NCBI RefSeq assembly: GCF_001050275.1
Contig: NZ_BBYA01000010.1
Span: 62,001-126,000 of the forward strand
Source of the DNA: Leptolinea tardivitalis
GTDB taxonomy: Bacteria; Chloroflexota; Anaerolineae; Anaerolineales; Anaerolineaceae
Length of the DNA: 64,000 bases
Direction of reading: 5' to 3'
The notes under the pieces are model-generated. The model saw only the letters and a list, made by a program, of their open reading frames with translations, was not told the DNA's origin and ran no database searches. This document shows, piece after piece, positions 1-9,251 of this stretch (position 1 is its first letter; each line of letters begins with the position of its first letter). Made by a program: the position numbers and the translations under genes.

Positions 1-1311
1 GGCATTGATGCCCTCAAACCGGGTTGCTTTTTGGTTGTTGACCTCGAAAATGTGACCAATAAACAGGAGACCGTTTATTGGGAAATAACTCGTGATCCTG
101 AAGCGGCAAAATTGGATTACGAATCAGCCACGCACAGATTCAGGGAATTATTTGAAGAATCCGTTCGCATCCACATGCGAAGTGATGTCCCTGTTGGTGT
201 CTCTCTCTCCGGAGGGTTGGATTCATCTTCCATTCTGGAGACCATTCATCATGCCACAGATCATACACTGGGATTACATGCTTTCAGCTTCATCGCAGAT
301 AACCCGGAATTATGTGAAGAAAAATGGGTGGATATGGTTTGCCATGACACAGGAACCATTTCTCACAAGACTCACATTACGGGTGACGATTTCTCAGAGT
401 TGATGGATAGGATGATTTATTCTTTGGATGAACCATTCGGCGGTTCCAGTATGTTTGCCCAGAATCAGGTTTTTCAATTGGCCAGGCAAAATAATGTGAC
501 CGTGCTATTAGATGGTCAGGGCAGCGATGAATTACTGGGCGGCTACAGAGATCACATGGGTGACAGGTTGGCTTCCGTCATGTTGTCAGGAAATCCGATT
601 GAAACCATTTCCATGTTATCGAAGATGAGAGCAAAAGGGTTTTCGCAATTATCAAAGTATTTTGCCTGGGCTATTGACAGGGCGCTACCCGAATCAGTCC
701 GGCCTTCAACCTGGATGTACAACATAAAATCCATGTATCCAGCAGTGTCAGACTCGTGGAATTCCCGGTTATCTGGCCGCGTTCCACATGGATTTTTCCG
801 CAACAAGGTGCAACAATACTCAAGCCGTGAAATATTGAATGAGCAGTTGAAATATGAGACTTTTCAGGCCGGGTTACCCGCCCTTCTTCGTTATGAAGAT
901 AGAAATTCCATGGCGTATTCTATTGAAAGCCGTGTACCATTCCTGACGACGAGTCTCGCCCAATTTTGTCTATCTTTACCCGAATCCTATAAGATTTCAA
1001 CCGATTGTGTTTCCAAACGAATTCTGCGTGATGCCATGAGTGACCGGTTGCCGCCTCCAATCAAAAACCGCAAGGATAAAATCGGATTTGCCCCACCGGA
1101 AAAAGAGTGGATGTTCCAAAATTCAGAAAAGGTTAAATCGATATTTAAATCAGGCGTAGGAGATACAGTACCATTTTTCGATCGTGCAAAAGCTCTTTCC
1201 TGGTTTGACAATCATCTTCAAACTGGCAAATACGACCGTCGAATATGGTATACGATTAATCTGCTTCTCTGGACAGAAAAGTTCAATATCCACTACCCTG
1301 AAATTGTCTGA
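1..1311 (+). CDS. asnB: Asparagine synthetase (glutamine-hydrolysing), 3' part
   Basis: The reading frame is open at the left edge, so the gene starts before the window; the N-terminal glutaminase domain is missing here. The visible part is the synthetase domain, which activates aspartate with ATP and amidates it with ammonia from glutamine. The ATP/PPi loop SGGLDSSS lies near bases 208-231, and LLDGQGSDELLGGY (about bases 508-549) is the second conserved block of the family. R-x-E-D-R-N-S-M around base 890 also fits. The next gene starts 43 bases downstream on the same strand and encodes a membrane glycosyltransferase. This synthetase may therefore belong to an envelope or exopolysaccharide cluster rather than to housekeeping asparagine synthesis; such AsnB paralogues are common there. 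The family is clear, the specific role is inferred. Confidence 0.9.
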   Translation, partial: GIDALKPGCFLVVDLENVTNKQETVYWEITRDPEAAKLDYESATHRFRELFEESVRIHMRSDVPVGVSLSGGLDSSSILETIHHATDHTLGLHAFSFIADNPELCEEKWVDMVCHDTGTISHKTHITGDDFSELMDRMIYSLDEPFGGSSMFAQNQVFQLARQNNVTVLLDGQGSDELLGGYRDHMGDRLASVMLSGNPIETISMLSKMRAKGFSQLSKYFAWAIDRALPESVRPSTWMYNIKSMYPAVSDSWNSRLSGRVPHGFFRNKVQQYSSREILNEQLKYETFQAGLPALLRYEDRNSMAYSIESRVPFLTTSLAQFCLSLPESYKISTDCVSKRILRDAMSDRLPPPIKNRKDKIGFAPPEKEWMFQNSEKVKSIFKSGVGDTVPFFDRAKALSWFDNHLQTGKYDRRIWYTINLLLWTEKFNIHYPEIV

Positions 1312-1354
1312 AAGAAGATACCGGATAGTAGAAAGATAAACCCAGACATTCAAG

Positions 1355-2590
1355 ATGCGAAAAACCATTTGGATCATCAGCCTGCTGGCTATTTTGATAT
1401 TTTGCGCCTATATCCCATTGAACAATAAAGGCGCTGCCACAGCCCATGAGCTTTCCAGAAACTCTGTGGATGAGAGCTTTCAATACCCGTTTCTGATTCA
1501 CATGATCACACCTGGAAAAACAGCAGCAGAAACCCACTGGCGGCTGATTTCTTATGGACACTATATATACGGATATCCGTTTTATGTGGCTTCTGCCCTG
1601 GCAGCCGCTCCTGTGCAAATCATGTACGGAGAAGAGACAGAAAACCAGGTTCAGTTGATTGTATTGTTGGAACGACAGCTCGTGAGTGTATTGCCTATGC
1701 TTTTAGCTATTGGCATATTCACCTATCTGGCAACGCGGTTCAAATCCACCCTGATATCTATATTCGTCTTCTTATTTCTCTGTACAATACCTGGCATTGT
1801 TCGTCAAAACATCTGGTGGTGGCATCCAGACGCACTCACCATCCTGTGTGTCGCCTTAACTTTCTTTTTCCTGGATCGCGATTCTTTGCGGTTTAGCCGC
1901 AATTTCTATATTGCAGCTCTCTTTTGTGGTCTGGCAACCGGACTAAAGACCATTGGCGGTTTCTTTGCACCTGTAATTGCCTACCTGTTAATTAGAGCAT
2001 TGATCGAAAAGAAGCTTACCCTAAAAAAAGCGATCATTTCAGGATTGGGTTTCATCATGGTGATGGTGGCCTCGATATTTATCAGCAATCCATTGCTATT
2101 CATTCCATCTGCTCGTGACCGCATCATTCAGGTTCACGTTGACCATAACTACTTTTTTACTCACGGCTGGGCAGACGATGATCCCTACGGTGTCGGTTGG
2201 GCTGCCTGGCAGCCGGTTCTCAATGGATGGTACGGCTCCTATGTCTTACTGGCATTCGCCCTTTGTACTCATTTTTACAACTCAATTTATGGCAAAATCA
2301 AAGAGATCAGCCGGATGTACGTGGCGTGGATCATCCCTTTCAGCCTGTATATCATTTACATTATCGCCGTTAAACCTGATCATTACTGGATGCCCATAAT
2401 GCTCCCGCTCTTTTCAGGAATATTCCCCATGCTGCAGAATCTATGGGATAGGTTCATCGAAGCGAGAAAAGTCGATACAGATAGAGCCTTTATGTATTGT
2501 TCGTTTGCAACCATTACAGTCATTTTTCTCATTGTGCAGATCATATTCAATCTACAGACTGGGTGGGCTGTTTTTTCCAATGCTCTTTAA
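1355..2590 (+). CDS. Polytopic membrane protein, GT-C/GT39-like glycosyltransferase
   Basis: A 411-residue protein with an N-terminal membrane helix (residues about 5-22) and roughly 9-10 further hydrophobic segments. The first extracytoplasmic loop contains an acidic pair (VDESFQYP, near residue 39), the position where dolichyl-phosphate-mannose-type transferases carry their catalytic acid. Family members move a sugar from a lipid-phosphate donor to an acceptor on the outer face of the membrane. A conserved NIWWWHPDALT block near residue 150 is also seen. The ATG has only a weak ribosome site. It follows the asparagine synthetase by 43 bases. The precise donor and acceptor cannot be read from sequence. 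Confidence 0.6.
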   Translation: MRKTIWIISLLAILIFCAYIPLNNKGAATAHELSRNSVDESFQYPFLIHMITPGKTAAETHWRLISYGHYIYGYPFYVASALAAAPVQIMYGEETENQVQLIVLLERQLVSVLPMLLAIGIFTYLATRFKSTLISIFVFLFLCTIPGIVRQNIWWWHPDALTILCVALTFFFLDRDSLRFSRNFYIAALFCGLATGLKTIGGFFAPVIAYLLIRALIEKKLTLKKAIISGLGFIMVMVASIFISNPLLFIPSARDRIIQVHVDHNYFFTHGWADDDPYGVGWAAWQPVLNGWYGSYVLLAFALCTHFYNSIYGKIKEISRMYVAWIIPFSLYIIYIIAVKPDHYWMPIMLPLFSGIFPMLQNLWDRFIEARKVDTDRAFMYCSFATITVIFLIVQIIFNLQTGWAVFSNAL

Positions 2591-2623
2591 AGAAACCGGC
2601 TCCAGTGAAGAACTGAAGCCGGT
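2587..2623 (-). terminator. Intrinsic terminator of the PspC gene
   Basis: Stem ACCGGCT...AGCCGGT with an inner CAGT/ACTG extension and a five-base loop. On the minus strand it is followed by TTTCTTT. It lies 16 bases past the stop of the minus-strand PspC gene and abuts the stop of the convergent plus-strand gene. Confidence 0.75.
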
Positions 2624-2638
2624 GATTCTCTACAGGTT

Positions 2639-2848
2639 TTACTGCGCTGGCGGCAGGTCGACCGGTTCTTCCGGTACTACCACCCACATGATCAGGTAAA
2701 TCACGATACCCGGTCCGCCCAGAAGCGCCAGGGCAATGAATCCAAGGCGTACCAGTGTGGGGTCAATATTCAGGTATTCACCCAGTCCGGCTGCAACACC
2801 GCCCAGCATTTTATTTTTGATACTGCGATATAATTTTTTAGCTTCCAT
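2639..2848 (-). CDS. PspC-domain membrane protein
   Basis: A 69-residue protein that is almost entirely one PspC domain: an N-terminal KKLYRS..NKMLGGVAAGLGEY block, then D-P-T-L-V-R and a hydrophobic helix (about residues 37-58) ending in VVPEEP. PspC proteins sit in the inner membrane and take part in membrane-stress (phage-shock) responses. In Gram-positives and Chloroflexota they often occur alone, as here, without pspA. The start is fixed by GGAGGAAACA directly before ATG at 2848; a GTG 12 bases upstream would place the ribosome site inside the gene. No partner genes are adjacent. Confidence 0.85.
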   Translation of the reverse strand: MEAKKLYRSIKNKMLGGVAAGLGEYLNIDPTLVRLGFIALALLGGPGIVIYLIMWVVVPEEPVDLPPAQ

Positions 2849-2929
2849 TGTTTCCTCCACTTAACTATACGACTACACAATGGATTGGTTGCATTAATTC
2901 CATTTTATTCACTAAATTGTTACTGGGAA

Positions 2930-4957
2930 ATGAAAAATACATATCAAAATCAAATATCAAAGTGGGTGGTACCTGCTTTTCTGGCTGCCCTGTGTCTACT
3001 CAGTTACGGCTTCTTTGTTCCCTATCTTGGATTTTACTGGGATGATTGGGCGAAAATTCTGGTTTATCGGTTGCAGGGTTCAGCATTTTATTGGCCATAT
3101 TACGCCGGTGACCGTCCCCTCAGTGCCTGGACGCATATCGTGTTGACACCCATTCTGGGTGTGAGTCCGATTGGATGGCAGATATTCACCTTATCGATGC
3201 GGTTAGTATCTGCCTGGGGAGTCTTTGTGCTACTTTGCCAGCTACGTCCAAAGGCCAAGTTCCAGAGTATTATGGCTGCATCCATATTCCTGGTCTATCC
3301 CCTCTTCGGGCAGCAGCCGATTGCCGTCACATTCCATCAGCAATGGATGCAATTTGCTCTGATCATCTGGGCATTCAATGCAATGCTTATGGCATTACGG
3401 GATCCAACTCGAAAGGTTCTCTGGATTGCGATTTCCCTGTTGCTTTCCATTCTTCAGCTTAGCATCACCGAATATTTTGCTCCTCTGGAACTTCTCAGAC
3501 CTTTCCTCATCTGGTTCATGTTGTCTCCACAGGAAAAATCTGCCAGAAAATTTGGATTGGTTTTGAAAACCTGGCTGCCATATTTTGTCCTTCTTTCCAT
3601 ATTCTTTGTCATTCGCATCTTTTTTATGCCATTTGCCAATGATGATCCATACCGGGCAGATGTCTTGTTTAATTTTTTCACCAAACCGTTAGAAACTCTG
3701 AAGTGGGTGGTTCAGGTATTCATTGTAGATATTTCTTATATTGGATTTGGAAGTTGGTCAAAAGTATTTGAATCCAACATTTTCTTTCCTCTCAACATGT
3801 CCAGCATCCTTTTTTTAGCTGGAAGTATATTGATTGGTCTTTTTGCCGCAATTTTTCTTTCGAAATCTCCATCAGTTGGTTCCTCAGAAGAAAATGATGG
3901 GGATTGGTCGGGGATGGCTGTAATTATTGGTCTGGCCGGAATGTTAATCGGCCCCATTCCTGCCTGGATTACCCAGAGACAGGTTCTATTCGACTTCCAT
4001 TCAGACCGGTATGCTTTACCGGCCATTCTGGGATTAAGTATATTAACAGCCGGAATCATAAACTGGTTGGGTAGACAACGAGTACAAAAAGCCGCTTTAG
4101 CCGGATTGATTATCATGCTAGGCTCCGGCTATCAACTGAGAATCGCCAATGAATTCCGGGGTGTGTGGGATCAGGAAATGCGTCTTTACTGGCAACTGTT
4201 CTGGCGGGCGCCCCAGTTAAAAGCTCCAACTGCCATCTACTCGGAAAACGAATTGATCGATAACCAGGGTTTATTTTCTATGTCAGGGGCTCTCAATCAG
4301 TTATACCCCCAGCATGATAAAGACAACGAATTACTGGACTATTGGTTTTATACGTTGCTGCCAAAATTTAAAGGGGGTGCCCCTTCGAAAATCAATATCA
4401 GCAATGATTCTCAATTTCGAACGCTGCATTTCATAGGGAATTCTCCTGACACCTTATTAATCCATTCCGATCCATCGCATGGAAATTGTCTCTGGATCCT
4501 TCGATCTGAAGATAGGGAAAATCCATATCTGTCGCAATTGGAAAAAGATATGTTGCCATTATCAAACCTCTCTCGTATAGAATCTAAGCCAGCTCAAGGT
4601 TTTCCCCCCGGTGAATTGTTCGGGAAAGAACCAGAACAGGGTTGGTGTCATTCATATGAGAAAGCTGAACTGGCCTGGCAGATGGAAGACTGGCAAACCA
4701 TCGTTGAACTCGGTGACAAAGAAATTGCCAATGGCAACACACCATTAGCTGGACAGTCAAATTCGCCACGAGAATGGTGGCCTTTTATCGAAGGATACGC
4801 GCATAACAACAATGTGCGTAAAGCCATCGAACTCTCTCAACAAAGCATCAGGCAGGACAAGAAATACCAGCCAGCCATTTGCTCTCTATGGCGCAATATG
4901 AAAGATGTTCCCGAGATGGGGGTCGGGCTTTCTGAATTGGGTTGCGGAGAAAACTAA
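2930..4957 (+). CDS. Large polytopic membrane protein with a TPR-like C-terminal tail
   Basis: About 675 residues. Roughly the first 410 hold 10-12 hydrophobic helices, and the first outer loop has the YWDDW acidic motif that resembles the catalytic loop of GT-C enzymes. The last 250 residues are soluble: a region with LHFIGNSPDTLLIHSD, then two helical hairpins with tetratricopeptide-like spacing (AELAWQMEDWQTIVELG; FIEGYAHNNNVRKAIELSQ). ATG at 2930 with GGGAA just upstream is chosen over an in-frame TTG at 2885. The gene converges on the photolyase with two bases between the stops. A glycosyltransferase role is plausible but not shown; the TPR tail suggests a protein-protein contact or substrate presentation. 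Confidence 0.65.
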   Translation: MKNTYQNQISKWVVPAFLAALCLLSYGFFVPYLGFYWDDWAKILVYRLQGSAFYWPYYAGDRPLSAWTHIVLTPILGVSPIGWQIFTLSMRLVSAWGVFVLLCQLRPKAKFQSIMAASIFLVYPLFGQQPIAVTFHQQWMQFALIIWAFNAMLMALRDPTRKVLWIAISLLLSILQLSITEYFAPLELLRPFLIWFMLSPQEKSARKFGLVLKTWLPYFVLLSIFFVIRIFFMPFANDDPYRADVLFNFFTKPLETLKWVVQVFIVDISYIGFGSWSKVFESNIFFPLNMSSILFLAGSILIGLFAAIFLSKSPSVGSSEENDGDWSGMAVIIGLAGMLIGPIPAWITQRQVLFDFHSDRYALPAILGLSILTAGIINWLGRQRVQKAALAGLIIMLGSGYQLRIANEFRGVWDQEMRLYWQLFWRAPQLKAPTAIYSENELIDNQGLFSMSGALNQLYPQHDKDNELLDYWFYTLLPKFKGGAPSKINISNDSQFRTLHFIGNSPDTLLIHSDPSHGNCLWILRSEDRENPYLSQLEKDMLPLSNLSRIESKPAQGFPPGELFGKEPEQGWCHSYEKAELAWQMEDWQTIVELGDKEIANGNTPLAGQSNSPREWWPFIEGYAHNNNVRKAIELSQQSIRQDKKYQPAICSLWRNMKDVPEMGVGLSELGCGEN

Positions 4958-4959
4958 CG

Positions 4960-6336
4960 TTACCGGCCGGCTGATTGGTAAGCGTGCAAAGCGCGTTCTC
5001 TCGCCTGACTGTGGTTAACAATGGGTAACGGATAAGTCACTCCCAATTGAACACCGGCTCTCGCAAGTTCATACTCGGGAATCAACCAGGGTTCATGAAT
5101 TCTCCCACCCCTGATCTCGCGTAACTCTGGCAGCCAGCGGCGCACATAGTCTCCATAAGGATCGAATTTCTTTCCCTGGATTACCGGATTGAATACCCGG
5201 AAATATGGAGCGGCATCGGTTCCGGTTCCGGCTGCCCATTGCCAGCCGCCATTGTTTGCTGCCAGATCACCATCCACAAGCTGATCCATAAACCAGTGTT
5301 CACCCTCCTGCCAGTTGATCAACAGGTCTTTGGTTAAAAATGATGCGGTAATCATGCGGGCACGATTGTGCATCCAACCTGTTTGCTTCAATTGACGCAT
5401 TCCGGCATCCACCACCGGATAACCGGTTCGACCTTCCTTCCATGCCTGTATGTCACTTGGAGCATTTCGCCAGACCAGTTTCCTGAATTCTTCCCGAAAT
5501 GAGGTCTCTCTGACAAAAGGAAAATGGAAAATAATGGAATGGTAGAAATCCCGCCAGATCAGTTCATTATTAAAAACTTCAAATCCTGCAGGTAATGTAG
5601 TAATTTTGTCGCTTCTCAGTCGGTTTATCACTTCACTGGCTGATATCAAACCAAATCGGATATACGGCGAAAGCCCTGATGTTCCGTCTAAATCCATACG
5701 ATCCCGGTATTCGTGATAGGTGTGGGATGAGGCATCGATAAATCTGGTCAACCGGGTTTCTGCCTCTTTCCGGGTGCCCGGGAAATCCGCTACGGGCGCG
5801 AATTCAGGCATTGAATCAGAATATGGAATCTGGTTGGCTGGCAGGAAACAATCCCTGGGTCTCGTGGAAAGAAATACAACCGGGAGAGACCTCCACTTCC
5901 GGCTGAATGCCGTGAACACCGTGTACGGGGAACCATCCGGCTTAAGAACGGCTGTAGGATGATGAATAGTCAGTCCATCAGTCAGTTTAAGCGGCAAATG
6001 CTTCTTGATCACCTCATCCCGCTGACGAGCGTAGGGCGTGAAATCCTCTTCAGCAAAAATCGATGTTGCCCCGGTTTCACAGACAAGTTCCCGCATCTTT
6101 TCCAAAGGGTCTCCCCGGCGGATAACAACACCGCTCCCCCTGGCGGCCAGATGTTCCTTCAAATTTATAATGGCTTCCAGGAGAAAACGATGGCGCCGGC
6201 TTAATGAAGGTTTCATCAAATGGTCATCCAGTATAAAGACGGGCAACACCAGTAGACCACTTTTCTGAGCAGCCTCCAGTGCAGCATTGTTATCCAATCG
6301 CAGGTCCCGGCGTATCCACCAGATGGAAACAGGCAT
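4960..6336 (-). CDS. phrB: Deoxyribodipyrimidine photolyase (CPD photolyase, class I)
   Basis: Light-driven repair of cyclobutane pyrimidine dimers using reduced FAD. The 458-residue length is normal. The N-terminal antenna-binding Rossmann domain (residues 3-165) starts with WWIRRDLRLDNNAAL. The FAD/DNA-binding domain (about 190-450) contains LIWRDFYHS, GWMHNRARM, INWQEGEHWFMDQ and NNGGWQWAAGTGTDAAP, which includes tryptophans of the electron-transfer chain and the Asn typical of CPD enzymes. ATG at 6336 is preceded by AGAGGTGAT. It is divergent from pfkA across 130 bases, which must hold both promoters. The antenna cofactor cannot be told by eye. Confidence 0.95.
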   Translation of the reverse strand: MPVSIWWIRRDLRLDNNAALEAAQKSGLLVLPVFILDDHLMKPSLSRRHRFLLEAIINLKEHLAARGSGVVIRRGDPLEKMRELVCETGATSIFAEEDFTPYARQRDEVIKKHLPLKLTDGLTIHHPTAVLKPDGSPYTVFTAFSRKWRSLPVVFLSTRPRDCFLPANQIPYSDSMPEFAPVADFPGTRKEAETRLTRFIDASSHTYHEYRDRMDLDGTSGLSPYIRFGLISASEVINRLRSDKITTLPAGFEVFNNELIWRDFYHSIIFHFPFVRETSFREEFRKLVWRNAPSDIQAWKEGRTGYPVVDAGMRQLKQTGWMHNRARMITASFLTKDLLINWQEGEHWFMDQLVDGDLAANNGGWQWAAGTGTDAAPYFRVFNPVIQGKKFDPYGDYVRRWLPELREIRGGRIHEPWLIPEYELARAGVQLGVTYPLPIVNHSQARERALHAYQSAGR

Positions 6337-6466
6337 AGTGTGAAATCACCTCTTTATATTGATTTTAGGATGTTTTCACAAATTATTGGTTTGCATGTAC
6401 AGTTTTTGAGGCTACTATTAGGTATAAAAGCTACTCTGGATTGATTCTGGCATCAATGGAGGGATT

Positions 6467-7561
6467 ATGAAACGAATTGCCATCCTGACCGGCGGTGGAG
6501 ATGCGCCCGGTCTTAATGCGGTTATTCGGGCTGTGGTAAAGACAGCCGCCAATCAGTACAACTGTGAGGTGATGGGTGTTAAAGATGGTTTTGACGGTTT
6601 CCTGGGTGATTATGGCATCTTTCCCCTCGACCAGGCGGCTGTGCGGGGAATTCTTCCACGCGGTGGAACAATTCTCGGATCAGCCAATCGCGGCAATCCC
6701 TTTGCCCGCAAAGTGATCCGTTCCGGGCGTGAAGTGGTGGAAGATGTATCTCAGAAAATCAAAGACAACATCAACGATCTAAAACTGGATGCCCTCATTG
6801 TGGTGGGCGGTGATGGTACATTGCGCATCGCCCGAGAATTATTCCCTCTGGGTGTTCCTGTGATTGGTGTGCCAAAGACAATAGATAACGACATCGGCGG
6901 CACGGAATGTACCTTCGGGTTCGATACAGCTCTGAATATCGCCACCGATGCCCTGGACCGCCTGCACACAACCGCCGAAGCTCATCATCGGGTAATGGTT
7001 CTTGAATTGATGGGCAGAGACGCCGGTTTTATTGCCTTGAGCGCCGGTATGGCTGGTGGAGCGGATGTAATCCTTATTCCTGAGATTCCCTTCACCATGG
7101 AATACATCAACGAAAAGATCATGAATCGTACAAAACGGGGTACACATTTCAGCATTGTTGCCGTGGCTGAAGGTGCAAAACGCCAGGGCGGTGAAATTGT
7201 TGTCAGCCGTATGGGAGATGAGGTTTACACACCCCGCCTGGGAGGTATCGGTGTTCGCGTTGCCGATGAAATCACCCGACTGACAAAGATAGAAAGCCGG
7301 GTCATTATTCTGGGGCATTTACAGCGGGGAGGCTCTCCCACCGCTTTCGATCGTGATCTGGCAACCCGTTTTGGTGCAGCGGCCGTCCGACTGGCAGCCA
7401 GCGGCGGATTTGGTCGTATGGTTGCCCTGCAACAGGAAAAAATTGTTGATATTTCCCTGGACGATGCTCTTGCAATACCCAAACGTGTTGACATCAATGG
7501 CGATATGGTGTTGTCTGCCAGAGGGTTGGGGATTTCTTTCGGAGATGGTCCATCCTATTAA
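6467..7561 (+). CDS. pfkA: 6-phosphofructokinase
   Basis: Phosphorylates fructose 6-phosphate at C1 in glycolysis. 364 residues, PFK-A fold. The phosphate-binding loop GGGDAPGLNAVIRA is at residues 9-22, GGDGT at 114-118, the catalytic PKTIDND at 136-142, and MGRDAGFIAL follows. GGDG has the glycine usually linked with ATP use, while PKTIDND has the lysine usually linked with pyrophosphate use, so the phosphoryl donor is uncertain. ATG follows GGAGGGATT. A second, unrelated PfkB-type kinase lies near 22 kb. Confidence 0.95.
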   Translation: MKRIAILTGGGDAPGLNAVIRAVVKTAANQYNCEVMGVKDGFDGFLGDYGIFPLDQAAVRGILPRGGTILGSANRGNPFARKVIRSGREVVEDVSQKIKDNINDLKLDALIVVGGDGTLRIARELFPLGVPVIGVPKTIDNDIGGTECTFGFDTALNIATDALDRLHTTAEAHHRVMVLELMGRDAGFIALSAGMAGGADVILIPEIPFTMEYINEKIMNRTKRGTHFSIVAVAEGAKRQGGEIVVSRMGDEVYTPRLGGIGVRVADEITRLTKIESRVIILGHLQRGGSPTAFDRDLATRFGAAAVRLAASGGFGRMVALQQEKIVDISLDDALAIPKRVDINGDMVLSARGLGISFGDGPSY

Positions 7562-7565
7562 CGAA

Positions 7566-7589
7566 GAGAACCCCCTTGCAGGGGTTCTC
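7566..7589 (+). terminator. Hairpin after pfkA
   Basis: GAGAACCCC and GGGGTTCTC form a nine-pair stem with a six-base loop, five bases after the pfkA stop. No T-run follows, so termination may be weak or the hairpin may protect the mRNA 3' end. Confidence 0.5.
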
Positions 7590-7593
7590 CCGT

Positions 7594-7640
7594 TCGCTGC
7601 GGTATCCTTTATCGTAAAACGAGGAGGGATGCCGCAGCGA
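7594..7640. repeat. Long nested palindrome (possible REP-like element)
   Basis: TCGCTGCGGTATCC pairs with GGATGCCGCAGCGA (14 pairs, one G-U). Inside the loop a small TCGT/ACGA hairpin is nested. It lies directly behind the pfkA 3' hairpin in a 226-base gene-free gap. The rest of that gap up to 7788 holds only the region upstream of the next gene, with no further feature seen. Confidence 0.55.
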
Positions 7641-7787
7641 CACGTTTGGAACTCATACTGTCATTCATGTTAGGCACCACCTCCTCACGTTAGAATGGCA
7701 ATGGGGGATGGATTATTGCTTATATGTAGTATTTCATAGATAAAGAACGGTGTCAAGTAAAAAACGTGTAAGTATAATGAGGGGATT

Positions 7788-8597
7788 ATGTCAGATCGCC
7801 CTTTCTTAAAAAGGTTTAACCGTTCTACCTGGTTTGGCTTATTCTTTTTTTCGCTAATCCTTTCAGCATGGTTGTACTTCTCACCGCCTGGTTTGCTGGG
7901 AAAAGCAGATGCCATTGGCTACGCCGTCTGCCATCGCATCCATGCCCGTTCATTCGACCTCGGTGAACGTCAACTTCCTTTATGTGCCCGTTGTTCTGGT
8001 ATGTATCTTGGTGCCTTCGTCGGCCTCTTATATCACTTCAAAACCGGACGCAAAGGCGGGTTTCCTCCCCGGAAGATTCTCTTTGCCCTTGGCTTCCTGC
8101 TGATTTTATTCGGTGTTGACGGTGTCAATTCATATGTCCATCTTCTCCCCAATTTCCCCGGATTATATGAGCCGAATAATATCTTCAGGTTGATCACCGG
8201 AACTGGAGTCGGGTTGGGGATGTCAATTATCTTGATGCCCATTGTTCATCAAAGTTTCTGGCAATTTTGGGATTCTGAACCGGCTGTAAAAAATTGGCGC
8301 GAATTGATTGGGCTGCTGATCGGTGCTTTGATCACATCTAGCCTGATGTTGACAGAGAATCCCCTGCTTCTGTATCCTCTGGCACTCGCCTCGGCTTTTA
8401 CGGTTTTAGCCATCCTTGGACTGATCTATACAATTGTCTGGGTCATGATCTTGAAAAAGGAGAATGCTTTTTCTACAACAGGTGACCTGATTGGCTACCT
8501 GTTTCTCGGATTTGGCACGGCAATTTTGCAGATACTGGTGATCGATTTAGCTCGATTGATTATTACCGGAACCTGGAATGGATTCAACTTTTTATAA
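7788..8597 (+). CDS. DUF2085 family membrane protein
   Basis: 269 residues with about seven hydrophobic helices. Near residues 44-70 it has the family signature: a first CHRIHARSF block followed by LPLCARCSGMYLGAF, three conserved cysteines on one loop that could bind a metal or haem or form a disulfide. The biochemical function of DUF2085 is not established. ATG follows GAGGGGATT. It leads a run of four small membrane protein genes on the plus strand (7.8-9.8 kb) with gaps of 21-43 bases. Confidence 0.8.
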   Translation: MSDRPFLKRFNRSTWFGLFFFSLILSAWLYFSPPGLLGKADAIGYAVCHRIHARSFDLGERQLPLCARCSGMYLGAFVGLLYHFKTGRKGGFPPRKILFALGFLLILFGVDGVNSYVHLLPNFPGLYEPNNIFRLITGTGVGLGMSIILMPIVHQSFWQFWDSEPAVKNWRELIGLLIGALITSSLMLTENPLLLYPLALASAFTVLAILGLIYTIVWVMILKKENAFSTTGDLIGYLFLGFGTAILQILVIDLARLIITGTWNGFNFL

Positions 8598-8635
8598 AAT
8601 TTCTCGTATAGTATATATAGGAGAATGGAGGAATA

Positions 8636-9208
8636 ATGGAACTAATTAATGTTTTTTCAGCTTTTGGACTTTCAGCCAGCGCCGGGCTGAATGCATACAT
8701 CCCATTGCTGACCATTTCACTTCTGGCAAAATTTACCAAATTAATCCAGCTGCGTGAACCCTGGAACGTATTGACGGATTGGTGGATCATCGGTATCCTG
8801 GTTTTTCTGTCATTAATTGAGTTCTTTGCCGATAAAGTCCCGGCAGTAAATCATGTAAACGATATTATTCAGACGTTTGTCCGCCCGGCTGCCGGCGCTA
8901 TTGCTTTTGCAGCCAGCGCCAATATTGTCTCTGATATTCATCCGGTACTCTCCCTGGGTATGGGTCTCCTGATCGCGGGTGCAGTACACACCGCCAAAGC
9001 CGGTTTGCTTCGACCGGCTGTCACTGCCACTACGGGCGGCACCGCAAATGTAGCTGTCTCCATGGCTGAAGACTTTGTGTCCTTTGGCATCTCAGTTCTT
9101 TCTGTAGTGATCCCGGTTGTCATTGCCGCCATTATTATTCTGGTCACTGCCTGGATAATTTTCCGCTGGCGGCATAGTTCAGACGGCAAGTCGCGCTCAG
9201 CCGCATAA
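8636..9208 (+). CDS. DUF4126 family membrane protein
   Basis: 190 residues. The N-terminus FSAFGLSASAGLNAYIPLLT is the family's signature, followed by four to five helices and a GGTANVAVSMAEDF segment near residue 137. Function unknown. Strong start: GGAGGAATA before ATG. It is the second gene in the small-membrane-protein run, 38 bases after the DUF2085 gene. Confidence 0.8.
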   Translation: MELINVFSAFGLSASAGLNAYIPLLTISLLAKFTKLIQLREPWNVLTDWWIIGILVFLSLIEFFADKVPAVNHVNDIIQTFVRPAAGAIAFAASANIVSDIHPVLSLGMGLLIAGAVHTAKAGLLRPAVTATTGGTANVAVSMAEDFVSFGISVLSVVIPVVIAAIIILVTAWIIFRWRHSSDGKSRSAA

Positions 9209-9251
9209 TTTTGTAGAATAGAAATACGTATACCGATTGGAGAAACCATTC

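Noticed and set aside
6839-7318. 159-codon minus-strand frame inside pfkA
   Set aside because: Opposite strand of conserved PFK motifs; no start signals.
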